64,000 nucleotides of DNA from Dimorphilus gyrociliatus (taxonomy: Eukaryota > Annelida > Polychaeta > Dinophilidae), in NCBI GenBank assembly GCA_904063045.1, contig CAJFCJ010000020.1, positions 736,916 through 800,915 on the forward strand, in the 5' to 3' direction. Each line of letters opens with the position of its first letter. Position 1 is the first letter of the stretch. The notes under the pieces are model-generated. The model saw nothing but the letters and a program-made list of their open reading frames with translations. It did not search any database and was not told the DNA's origin. This document shows, one piece after another, positions 12,401-24,400 of the stretch. The position numbers were made by a program, and so were the translations under genes.

Positions 12401-14326
12401 ATTTCGAAAGAGCCAAGCTGTCTTTAAATGTAATAGGTTTAGTTTTATCAGACTTTCGTGATACATTAGCGTTGAAATTGACGAATGAAATTCAATATTG
12501 TCGTATTTATTAGCTTTGTCTAATACAGATTTCATAATTTCTACGCCTTTTGTAGTTGTCGAATGGAAGATCATAGCTAGAGGCTGTAAGTATGAAAGAA
12601 CTTCTCTTTTTTTCAACTTCTTAATTGAAAATTCTACTTTATTGTAGTAATAGTTTAATAAGACAGATTGGAGAAATACGTCGCAACATGGATTACAGCA
12701 GCATGAATCATGATTGAGGTAATCTGGTTTAAAAATCTTCGGTCGAGATATTACAGATATTTCTTCAATTTCTGACTGAGAACTATCCTCTTGATCATAT
12801 TCGTCTAGAGGTTGATTCCTTACGGCTAAATCGCTATTGGAACTGATATTTGCATTGTTATTTGGACTCTTCTCTGATTTAACGTTTGAAATAGAATCAG
12901 TTGTAAAAGTATATTCCAACTGACGCAAAGTTATCGTAGCTGATTTAAAGCGATGAGCAAAAAGTTCAAATTTCACTCTTAAATTCAAAAATTCGGCTAA
13001 CCTATTGGAGATTTAGACAATATAATCGGTAAAAAGAAATTATAATTTGATAGAACCATAAGGGTAAACAGAGAGATGTCGATAGAGAAACAGCTTCTGT
13101 TAAATAGGCTTCGGTGTATCGAATGTTACCAGTATTTATCATCCACTTTATATAATCTCTCAAACAAGCAAGGCTTAGTGAGAATATTCTATACTTTTCC
13201 TCTCTTTTAATTACTGGATACAATAGAATATGTTATGTATTCTTTCTTTATGAAGTAACATTTAACGAGTTGAGCATCAACTTACACATCCGATAAGAAG
13301 TTTTATCCTTTTTAAAGCATAGCTTAACCAATTGTAAGCACTTTGAAACGCTTTTATCCAAATAACAACTTTTTGTTTCAGTTCCTTCCCTCCTGAGTGT
13401 AACAATCTGCTTTGGTTAAGGAGAGTAGTATTTAGACGGGACATATGTGATTTAAATAACAAAAGAACCTTGGCGTTTAATAAATAAAGCCGAATTTGAA
13501 GTGGTAAAGTTACCAAGTTTTCCCAGAAACTATCCTTGTACCTTTGGCTTATATTTTTTATTATTTTATAAGCTGCTTCATTCTGAATAGTGATTATTAA
13601 TACTTATATAGTTTTGCAGGTGTAATCCTTTCCATAAATAAAACTGAAAGTACTTACGTTTCCCTTGTAAAATTCTAGATTAGCTTTTGTCAGGGAGAAT
13701 TTTATTTGGGTAACTTCTCTTATCGACTTTTTTGTCTCAATTAATTGTTCAGCTTCTCTTAGACATTCATCTGCTAATGTCAGAGTGTTTTGTTCGCAAA
13801 ATAAATCGACTATTCTCAATAATATTTCCAAATGACTATAGAACAGACGGTTATCTTTTCTCGTTCTAATCGCATTGAGAGCTATAAGTAGACCGTCTAA
13901 TTCTCTATAAGGCTGTATAAGAAAATAAGAATGTAAATGTTTTTTCTTCATAAACAAATTGGGATTGGAATTATTTTTTCCGTAGTAAAAAAGAAATGAT
14001 CATACTAATTTTAACAAGTTGAATATATCCCCTGACTCTATAATCTGGGATATTGTTTCTTTCTTTTCTCCTAACAGAGAAGGATTGATTTTTCGCCATA
14101 ATTCGATTATATCACCTAATCCAACAATTCTCTTATATTGAACACCTACTGTAACAACAGGATTTAATTTTCCCTCTTCACTATTCTGATTCTGTAAAAA
14201 ATACGAAAATTACATACGCATGTATATGTATGCAAACATAAATAAAAAGTATTATAATCAAACCGATAAAAATTCGACATCGTTAAGAAGAAATTGATTG
14301 AAACGTTTTAAGGATTCTTCTACCAT
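9434..14326 (-). CDS. ESPL1: Separase (C50 cysteine protease), multi-exon
   Basis: Cleaves the cohesin kleisin at anaphase onset. The C-terminal protease is clear. An exon near 10190-10370 ends with ILIVDR at a GT donor, then exon 9686-10137 begins QLQHIPFENMP, the hallmark separase block. This exon holds the catalytic His in YAGHGSG and the catalytic Cys in MGCSSV. It joins in frame to 9434-9635, giving SGCSSIMGNMWKVTDKDID and ending in KYLTGASPVIYGLP. Upstream exons run through about 10440-10620, 11760-11885 (acidic/Ser-rich), 11957-12988 (343 codons of helical sequence), 13002-13223, 13277-13516 and 13604-13957. The first exon has an ATG at 14326. The N-terminal part is alpha-helical and poorly conserved, as expected for separases; its exon limits are approximate. 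No DNA-binding or calcium-binding insert was seen. Confidence 0.92.
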
Positions 14327-17214
14327 TTTCTAATTAAAAATAACATCTGTAAAGGAGATGTAACCAAAAATAAAGACATTTATTTAAAATTGAAAGGCGC
14401 GTTTTTTCGTCAATATTAACGTTTGCAGGTCCGCATTAAATTTTTAAATAAAAACTAATTTTAAGACTTTTTTTATATTAAAATGAATAAAAAAGCTAAC
14501 AATTTAAATCTGCTATGTAAAGTGTCATGTTTGTCCCTTAAGTTCTTCTGAATAGCCAATGATATAAATAGATTATGTATAATACGGTATTGAAAATATA
14601 ATTTCTCCTACTGCACAGGTAAAAGAACCAACAGTGTAAAAAGGAATTAAATATCAAGAAGCTTTCAACCCCATCTATCGGTAATTATTTTTTTTTATCA
14701 ATACTTAATTTTGATTTACCAATCGACAAGAATATATATATTCAATTTCTTTTACTCTATACAAGCATCAACACCGTTATTATTGCTAATAGTGTTACCA
14801 TTAATAGAAATTATTATAGTTCGCCTCTTTCAATTATACACGCAATATGATAAGAAATTGTATATTATTATACTAAAGATCTTTTGTTTTTTTAAAGTAA
14901 AAGATGCTTAATTACTGAAACTACACCTTATTAATCTTGTGTTATATATCCTCAAAACTAAAGTAACTTTCTTAATAACAATAGAAAAAATGGCTCTATA
15001 AAAAAGATTTTAATCATATTTCTGTATAGTTTAGAATTGCGGAAGAAATATCATGGGAAAGTTTAATTTAACTTGATGTGAAAGTTATTTTTATTCTCTA
15101 TCTTCTCTATCTTAGTTGAAATAATGAAAAATAATATTCTTTTAAACGTTTCCTGTTTCTTAATTAAAATAAATGGCATGTTATATTTATTTAATATGTA
15201 GTCTTCTATCAATATATGATCATCGCTTGTAATTTATAAAAGCGATAGAATAAAAAGACTATAGGGTGCTAATGTATATTTAATAACCAAGGCAATCGTT
15301 TAGGAGATGTCACGAGCTATCTTAAGATTAATCACTTACCATCTTAAGGCTTTTCTCAATCAATTAATAAAGTTTAGAATATAAATTTTAAGTACCATAT
15401 GATAATAATAGACAACAGATCACGTAAAGAGAGTATATATCGCATATATAGTAATATGTTTATAGGAAAATATATACTGTATATATATACATTATATATA
15501 TATATATACATGTTTAAAGATAATATAATACTGTCGCAATATTGAATAAGAAACGAATGAATTAGTATAATTAACGCATTGGTAGATGCTTTGCTTTAAT
15601 CTTATAAAATTTTGATTACTCTCTAAGATGACACAGTAGATATTTCTGTAACCTAAAAGGACGCCTATATTAAACTTTAAAAAAAGGAACAGAAATGGTT
15701 TTTACATCAAAGAAACGTAATTTTTTGAAGACTTTAATTATCTCATTAATAGAGAGAAAAGTTATCAACACCTAAGATGAATATAAGTTTGTTACCAGAG
15801 ATTGTAATTATCATAAATATATCATATATTCCCCAAGTAAAATTCCCTCTATGATATCATTTATATTCTAAGATTTAATAATAATCTATTGTGAAATGTC
15901 ATGTATACGGTACGTGGAAAAAGGGAAAAAGAAAAGAATAGAACAGAAGGATTAACGTGTACAGTATTAAATAATTGAGAAAACTATATTTAGAGAATTC
16001 ATCACAAATCTATTCGATTAAATATTAATATTCTATTAGATTTGTTATTCTTTCTTTTATAGTATTTTAGACGACGTTCTTTTTGCTTAAAAAAAGCATA
16101 TTGTTATATTACAAAGAGGCAAAACTTTAAATTCTAATCTTTTTTTTAGTTATAAATAATATAGATAGTTATTTTAATAAATATAACGTATGTATATGTT
16201 TATTGATTGTGTTTAAAAGCTCTTTTAGTGCTTAATATTTCAAATATTTGTTGCCTTTTATGATAGTTAAGCTTTTGCTTCTATTTTTATTATAAAGTAT
16301 TCCAATGATAAAGACAGATGATTTTTTTTCTTCTATTCAAATAGGAGGATAAGCAGACGCAGTAGACGAAAGAAGAAGAGGGAATATAATAAGCCTAACA
16401 AAATGTCAAAATAGCAATTATATATTTAACATGTAATTATTATTATTCATTCATTCTAAATAAAAGAACACTAACAGAATACGTCTATACATATTCTAAC
16501 TTACAAATAATATTATATATTAATATTCGAATATGGTTCTTAGGTAATAGCAAAGTTATAGATGTTTTAATAAAGGATATTTAGTATATTTCTAAAATTA
16601 CCAATTATCTCCGTTATAATAAACTACTATGGAACGTATACTCCTCTTCCTTTTTTTTATATAATTCTCATTGAAATACCTCATGCTTTTGAAATATCTT
16701 CTGGTGGAATAATTATTTGAATGTCATGATTTTTTTTCTATTCTTGAAAACTGACAAATAACACGGCATATAGAAGGGAAGGGAATATAGAGAATGGAAG
16801 AGATAGAAAAGGTGGTAGACAGACAACCTCGTAGGTTGATATGTGAACATGCATACAAACAAAGAGAGAGAGAGAGAGAAGGAGAAAGAAACAAAGCTAT
16901 TTTAATTTTTTAAGGTATTCTTTTTACTCCCTTTTTATAGTATTATGTCTGGTCTATTAGAGATGCGAACGGTTAAAAAATGGCTTCTATATACATCTAA
17001 TAGACCACCTCCACAACCAATGTGTTATGCCTTTGGGGTCGATTCCATTTCCAGTGTGATTGATAAAATTCTCATCACATTCAACCTTGCTTTTTATAAT
17101 TGCTATTCGAAGAAATATGTTCAATTAGTTTATTCCTATTGCATATTTTTACTTTTCCCTCCATTGCCTAATAAAAGAATATTTATAGTAATACGAGATT
17201 GCCCATTTCATTTA

Positions 17215-17215
<1 letters not shown>

Positions 17216-17245
<30 letters not shown>

Positions 17246-17247
17246 CT
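17216..17247. repeat. (AT)n microsatellite
   Basis: Uninterrupted AT dinucleotide run of about 32 nt, followed directly by a CTG interruption and a further TATATA stretch. Confidence 0.95.
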
Positions 17248-18545
17248 GTATATATTTAATATAGATTTATTTATACCAATATACATTAAACGTGTTTAGC
17301 GATCTAACTAGATACATAAAAGACAACACGCTTCTGAGAGGCTAGATAAGAAATAGGAGTCGTTCAAAGTAAACTAAAGAGTGTTAATATGAAAAGAAAA
17401 TGTTTTCGTACAGACTTCACGTGGTATACGACTTATTTAATGAAAATATATCCACCTGGAAAGATTTTCAGTAATAGTTGTCTTTATTCCCCATTTCTTT
17501 TGTTTATCATTATACACTTAGTAATGATAACGCTTAAAAGGGGCGAGATGCTCATTGAGTTTCTTTAATGGGATGAGGGGTAATACGCCAACGTTCCTAA
17601 TGTACTTAGGAGTTGTAAACCGGAAAAATTTGGCGAGCTGGGGGTTTGTTGTTTAAAACGTGCGTTGGTGCCTCTAAGCGTTTTCCAGAGATGGCTTCAA
17701 CAAAGGCGAAAGATTAGGTTAGAAAATGAAATTTATGGTCCTTAAAACGTCCTTTAGGCAAAGTCTTTAAATATAACTTTTAGAACAAGAAATTCTACTT
17801 ACTGTTTTTCATTTACTGTAAGCAGACAGAACTACTTTTATATCACCTCACTACACGAATTACGACGCAAACAACCACACCATAGAGGTTGTTATTTTTT
17901 TCGAATATAGTGATAATCTATTCTTAGGGTGAATCCATTGAAAACATATATCTATTTAAAGCTTCCATCTAATGGATCTAATGTGCAACTTTTTTGTACC
18001 TAAGTGTTTAATACCAAACCGATTAAAATAACGCTAATCATTTTTCAGCTAGTTATCGTGCTCCATACCCTACTAGAAATCACATAATGCAGCTACATTC
18101 CTAGAAATACTGGTATCTATTTCCAAGAAAAGACCAGTGCAAACTTACAAAATTCGTATAAAAGGCTAGGAGAAAGAGAAACAGTAAAAGAAAAGAAAAA
18201 GGATGTTTTAAAGTTAATCAGATGAAAAATATAGATTGATTAAATATTTGAGAAAGATTGGTATCGAATTTTTTAAGTAACGGATACCAAGTACTTAGCA
18301 GGGGCAATTTTACGTATCAGATAATCTTTCCTGTCAATTGTAAGCCAGTTATTATAAGCAATATGTGACGGGTGAGGAATGATGGTATTGACTTGTTTAC
18401 GAAGTAAAAAATAAACTTTTGTAACATGTTCTATTAATACTTATCATTAAACTATGAAAGAAACTACAAAAGAAAAAAAACTGGGTTAACTAATTATTTT
18501 CTCGTTGTTTTTTTTTTTTTTAAATATTCATGTATGAATTTTTTT

Positions 18546-18569
18546 TCCCTCTCCCCCCTCCCCTCCCCT

Positions 18570-18601
<32 letters not shown>
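18546..18601. repeat. Polypyrimidine repeat: CCCTC units then (CT)n
   Basis: Several CCCTC/CTCCC units pass into an uninterrupted CT dinucleotide run up to 18601. It lies just past the neurotrophin stop codon on the template side. Confidence 0.95.
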
Positions 18602-18604
<3 letters not shown>

Positions 18605-18997
18605 TGAAGGATGAAGATGTTGCACTGACGTGCAGTTGTATATTTATATATAAATCTAATTTCCTCTAATAGCATCTCAATTGGAATTTCAAGATTTTAT
18701 TTTTTTTCAGATCGATTATGATTTCACAACGGACAATTAATTACTTTTTTCTTCTGTTTTTTAGATAAAATGTTCATTTTTTCTTGTTTTTTCGTTCCAA
18801 TGAAATAGTAATAGTAATAATAATAGTAGTAGTAGTATTAGTATTTAGAAGTAGTAGTCTTTTTCGATTTAATATCTTCTCTTTTAAATATTCTTATCTA
18901 CTTAGGTATGTGTACATCTTCTAAGGATCCGGCAGTTTTCGGCAGAATCTATACAAAGGAATAGATATGTAATTATTTAGTTATTAATTATAGATGA

Positions 18998-20393
18998 TTA
19001 ACAAAGAGAATAACATACGTGGCATTGGCATGTCGTATTTACTCGAATGTAATTCAACGAAATTGATCCTCCGTGAAGTGGTTCAATGAATGCCTGAACA
19101 AAAGATGTTTGCTGTTTACAGGACGATAAGAATCTGTACAGATAAAGGATAAATTATATGTATTTATGTATATATTCAAATATGTTTATAGGGAATGTTT
19201 ATCTGTTTGTTTATTGTGTTTGTTTGCTTTTTTTTAAGCTTTTCTTACTTTTTATGATTTATTCCGTAACAGCAGTCGGGACATTCTCTTTGCAGTTCTC
19301 GATGAGTGATTGAATGCCAATTTGAATCGGTATTATTACACTCTTCCACGTAAAAATACTGTTCATATTTGGCTCTAGGAAAAGGAATAGTTTTTGTAAC
19401 TTTTACTCTCTCTTCGTTCAATGTTTCAGCTGTATCCAATTGAACCCATTTAAAGTTACTAGGGCAAGCCGCCATTTCAGTTAGTGGTACTCTATTTATT
19501 CTTTTCTCTATTTTCTAAAGAAAAAGAATATATAGTAGAACAAAAATCAAGCACCGCATTTCTAAAGAGAATCTTTATATAATAAGAAAAATCAACTTAC
19601 TCTTCATTACTTTAATGAGTTTCTCCCTCTTTTAAGTAAAGTAAGTCTGCTTACCTTTAAATAGCTATGTTTGCTGTTGTGTTGAGGTACGATTACGGAT
19701 CTGGTTCTATGATTGATATTTTCCTTATCCTGGAGGAGAAGCGACGACATAATCGAAGTGAGTAGACTGAGTCTTGTATTTCTCTCCTTTGCTATGATTT
19801 CATCTGAAAGGAAACGTTTCTCTATTATAAAGGTTTCTTTTAATATAAGCTATTCAATTGCTGCCTACCACGTTTGACGTGATCCGAATGATTCGACGTC
19901 AAATCCACATTATAATCACTCTGGACTGAAAAGTACAATATATTAAAGATATTTTAAAAAACCTTGCTATATTGTTCCCTAAAAATAGTTTATAAGGGCG
20001 CGGTAAACTATAATAGATCTTAATTAATTGGTTTTCCAAAAATAGTGTAAAAGGTCATTTCATCTCCCAATCTTGGGTTGAGAATTAAAACACTCCTTTA
20101 TATTAGTCAGACTGCCTTTTTTTTTTACCTATTCTTTTATTGTAAGTGATAAATCCTTAAAGGTCAAAAACTTTTCAAATTACAAAAGTTTATAATAACT
20201 AGTTTGCCAAAAAACAATTGACTTTGTCAATCAAAATTGAACTTAATCAAATGAGAAAAACACTATTATTACTAGAATTCAATCTATGTAAATAAATTAT
20301 ACATTCTATTGTTTATAGCAGAAGTATAATTGAAAAGAAGGATGGGCACTAGAAAGAAGAGATAGAAAAGTAATGAGAAGACAGAGAGAGGTA

Positions 20394-20428
<35 letters not shown>

Positions 20429-20842
20429 GTTTGAGGAAGGGAGGGAAAAAGAGAGACAGGGTAAGAGAGAGAGAAAGAAGAAAGAAATGAAACAGAAATG
20501 ATTGAAACATATTGAAATTAGACAAGACATTTCAAAATGGTGTTCTTTTCCTTCATTTATAATCAATTAATTTCTTTTTAAAAAAAAAAGACATAATAAA
20601 ATTTTTCTTGTTTTATTTTTTAGAAAAGTAACAAAACCATCAATAAAAATCCTTGGATATATATGTTTATATATATATATGTATATATATATTCATTATA
20701 TACGCTAAATATCCCTTTATTAAAGCCATAGAAATACCAGATACTTACTGCCTTGGAACTGGAAGGCAAGCGTCGACGTAAAATGTAGTGTCGTAAACGC
20801 TGCCAAAATAATTTTATTGGTATTTTCCGGTTTCTGTATCAT
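18998..20842 (-). CDS. Neurotrophin precursor (NGF/BDNF family), five exons
   Basis: Secreted cystine-knot growth factor precursor, ligand of Trk and p75-type receptors. Exons in coding order: 20749-20842, 19869-19925, 19655-19803, 19249-19514, 18998-19133. All have GT-AG borders and matching phases, totalling 702 nt or 233 residues. Residues 1-30 look like a signal peptide (hydrophobic IILAAFTTLHFTSTLAF). The pro-region contains basic sites HVKRD and HRTRS; KIEKR (101-105) would release a mature part of about 128 residues, near the usual 118-120. The six knot cysteines are C117, C159, C182, C194, C224 and C226, ending in the canonical CxC. FKWVQ matches the family WVG site, KYEQYFYVEEC matches FKQYFFETKC, CYGI matches CRGI and YIRVNTTCQC matches FIRIDTACVC. 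Odd points: a 13-residue expansion between knot Cys 2 and 3, and four extra cysteines (178, 181, 229, 233). Sequons lie at N160 and N221. Confidence 0.9.
20397..20426. repeat. (AT)n microsatellite in neurotrophin intron 1
   Basis: About 30 nt of AT dinucleotide repeat inside the 823 nt intron between neurotrophin exons 1 and 2, with GA-rich sequence on both sides. Confidence 0.95.
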
Positions 20843-21477
20843 TACACAATCTTTTTAGTATAATTTTAAATATTTTCTCTTTTTTTTTTCTTTTAAAATT
20901 TTCTTTGAAGTTGCCGATTCGTAGACGCAAAACCAAATGAAAAAGGCGAATATTGTCTTCCGTTTGTTTTGCGCCGTCTGGCGATAATATCTTTTTTTTT
21001 TAGTTTATACAAGATTTTCCCATCTTTTACCTTAATTTTACCTTTATTTTTGATTTTAGATAGAAATAAGTTGTTTTTAGACAATTTTTTATGCATATTA
21101 ACTAATATTTTTTCACTCTTATCGAATCTCTCCTTTGGTTAGCCGTCTATCCTCATTTAATATAGTACATAAAAGAAATGTCACGTGATCGTCTACCAAA
21201 AATAGTTATCTAAGGTGCAAATTCAGCGATGGTGATAAATAAGGTCATAGACCAGATTAAATGATAACGTCAAAGGAATATATTTGGTTAAAAGTCACGA
21301 TATATATACATTTATCCATCGTTTGGATGTATGAAGAATTAAAAAGTGCTGGGAATATAGATAAGAGACAGTATAAAAAGATTGTATATTAATAGTAATA
21401 ATAGTAATAATAATTTTTTGAATAATAATAAAAACAACTTCATAAAAACGTTACATAAGGATAAAATTAATAAATCC
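20843..21477. other. Intergenic between neurotrophin start and CEP290 stop
   Basis: 635 nt holding the neurotrophin promoter/5' UTR and the CEP290 3' UTR, both on the minus strand. A 67-codon minus-strand open frame (20893-21096) is very Lys-rich and A/T driven; I do not accept it as a gene. Confidence 0.6.
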
Positions 21478-24400
21478 CTATAATGATTGAATGTCAATAG
21501 GTATATCAAATTGTGTCGATATTCGTTTAAGCTCTTCTTCGTAACGTACGTTTCTCTCCACAGCTTGTTTATAATTATATTTAAGATCTTCTATCTCCTC
21601 GAAAAATGCTGGTCCAAAATTTTCCAATTCTTTATTTAACTTTTAAATTTGATGATGGATATAAAAAAAAAGGAAAAAGAATGCTTTAACAAAGAGACAA
21701 GTAATGATTTATCACGATTTCGCTTACTTTTCCTACTCGGTTGTTTAATTGATCCCTTTCTAGTTCAACTGCTCTTAATTTAGTTCTTAAATCGAGATTA
21801 TCCTCTATAGTCTGGTCGTGAACCCTTAATTTCTCTACCATTTCGTCATCCCGCTAAAATAAAATATATAATATATTTATATATTAAATACTTAATTATT
21901 GATTTTACTATATCTTGCATATCTCCAGTGACCGTTCTTCTTCTCAAATTTCTTATTTCTTTCAATAATTCGCCTTTTTCCTCTTCTAAACGACTAACGT
22001 CCATTCTGTTAATTACGATCAGGGGTTAGTCGGTATCAAACCATTAAGTAATTATTTAAATACACTCTACAACTGATCCCATATATAATTTATGGAACGT
22101 ATGGAATTGTATCAAATTTACTCTCTTCCTCCTTCTCTTGTTTTTTTATTTTCCCCGTAAAGGATAAAGATTGAGAAGATGACAAAGATAAATTATATCA
22201 ATTTTGGAAATAAAGGAAGAATAAGAATAAGAGAAATACATAAGATGAATATTAAATTAAGTTTTAATTAGTTAAAACACGCTAAAATGTATAAATGAAT
22301 AAAAAGAGGAAAAGCAACGAGAGAATCGAACAATTAAACCTTGTCTGCTGTAATAGAGATAGGGTTTCCCCATCAGCGTGGGTTGTTGGAACTGTTTGAA
22401 TTATTTGTATCTGCACAAAGGAAAACCTAAGTTTAGTAACAAATTTGCAAATATGAAATATCTTTTTGCTCACCTGTCGCTGTAAATCTCTATTATCCGT
22501 AATAAGCTCCTGCTCTCTCATGGCCGCTTCCCGAAGAAGAGCCTTAGAATCGGCTAACACCTTGTCCTTTTTTTAATTAGAAATTTTTCTCATTATATAA
22601 TTAATCTCAATAAATTGTAATTATATTCTATAATTTTAGGATATTAATAACAACTCGCTTGTAAGAGAGTTATATTTATCCTATAAGGTTAATAGCCTTA
22701 TTTCTTACCTTCTTCTCTAGATCTTCCTCTAATTCTTTTATTCTAGTTTCATAGAGATGAGTTGTAATGTTTGCTTTACTAGCAACTTTCGATTCGCCCC
22801 CATGCAATTTAGCCTTGACCATTTCGAGATCAGAATGCAATCTATCCCTATTTCTCTCTACTTGCTGAACTTGCATTTTCAGCTTTTCGTTAGTTTCGAT
22901 CTCTTTTCTTAACTCTTTACGTAATTTTTCATAATCTTGCTTTATTCTTTGAACAGCCATTTGCTGGCTTTCGTATCTCTCGGACAGAGATGCTCCGACT
23001 TTTGATCTAAGTTCTTCCAGTTGTTCCCTTAAAGCGGAATTTTCTTTTCCCAGACCTTTCAATTGTTCGGAGTTCACTATTCCAGGTGTTTTTTTCAATC
23101 TTTCATTTTCTAGTTGCAATTTTTCAACAACTTTCTTAAGAAGGGCAATTGTTCGCTCCAACTCTCGAGCGCTTTTTCCCGACTCTCCAATCTGTCAGAG
23201 AGAATTAACTAGTCGTGAAAGGATAAAAAGATTGATCCTTTTTTTTTAACTTACCCTTCTTACGCCTGATGGGGGTGTCAAAATTGCTGTAAGACGTTCA
23301 GTAGAACCTGACGAGTTCATACTTAATTGCTCTTTTTCCATTTTCAATACGTCAACATATTGCTGTAGATCGTGAACTCGCTGACGTAATCTCGGTACGT
23401 CTTTATTTAGTTTTTCTATTTCTAATTTAAGTTCCACATTCTCTTCACTAACTTTAATAAAGTCTCTCTGTAATTTTTGTTCTTTTTTCTGTAACGTTCT
23501 ATGTGCAGCGGATGAGATGGTTTCCGAATCTCCGGCCATAGTCCGTCTTGTTGCCTCCTGCTCGTAGGCGTCTAAACGCTCAGAAAGGAATTTATTGCGT
23601 AATTCGATTTCTTGAACTGTCGTTTCCTTTCCAGCCAGGAGTTGACGCTTCATTTCCGCAATCTAAAAGTAAATTTTTCTTTAGTAATAGAAAAAAAGAG
23701 GGAAAAATTTATAAAAGAACTCTGACATTCTATTCCGTCTTTCCTTTGACATGAAAAAAAAAAACGATTAAATGTGCTTACTTCTTCTTCTAATTCAAAG
23801 TTCCTCTTCTTATACTCTTCCAAGGAGTGCTGCTCTTTAATACTAGATGGCGCAAAAGCTGAGGGTTTAGTTTTAGGTTTAGCGGAACCGGAAGATTTTA
23901 AAGATGAAATTCTCTTTTCAAGTTGTTCTTTTTCTTGATTGGCTCTATTAGCGAAATGTAGTTAAATTAATAAGTTGAAAGTATGAAATCAGTTAAAAGT
24001 TTAAATTCATCACCTATTCAATCCTTCTTTGTATCTGTCGCAATCTTTGTGCAGCTTCTCCACTTCGTTATCTTTGTCCTTTAAACGAGTATTTAGTCTA
24101 TCAACCATTTGCTGCCATTTCTTAGTTTCCTCCCATTTCGCTACAGCCTCAGGCTGATTAAAAAGATAAAAGATTGTCGTTTATATGGATCAGAAGAAAT
24201 TACTCTTAAATTATCAATTATTGTTGTCAATTACTTTTGTTTGTTCGTAAGGTTTTTCGGCGGTCATTTTCCTTTTAAGTTCATCTTGTAATACTTTATT
24301 TTTTCGGCGTAACTCTTCAACTTCTCTCTGATTATCACCAGCAACGAATCCCTGGAGGTCAGTGTGGGGGTGTGAAAGGAAATTGATAAATAGATCTAAT

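Larger units (their letters stand above)
14327..18997. other. 4.7 kb gene-poor stretch with AT-rich simple repeats
   Basis: Between the separase start and the neurotrophin stop I find no supported coding exon. This is the longest such stretch in the window. It is mostly very AT-rich, with (AT)n tracts near 15480-15510 and 17216-17247, a GA tract near 16864-16880 and a pyrimidine tract at 18546-18601. A less AT-rich patch at about 17530-17720 has no open frame of note. The part next to 18997 is probably neurotrophin 3' UTR. Confidence 0.55.

Noticed and set aside
16945-17217. 90-codon plus-strand ORF with an opposing Cys/Trp-containing short frame
   Set aside because: No family match, no clear splice partners, ends in an AT microsatellite; in AT-rich DNA this length is reachable by chance.
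20306-20566. 86-codon minus-strand ORF
   Set aside because: Its content comes from the (AT)n and GA-rich simple repeat inside neurotrophin intron 1.
20893-21096. 67-codon Lys-rich minus-strand ORF before the neurotrophin
   Set aside because: Low-complexity A-rich translation; no splice link to neurotrophin exon 1 could be built.
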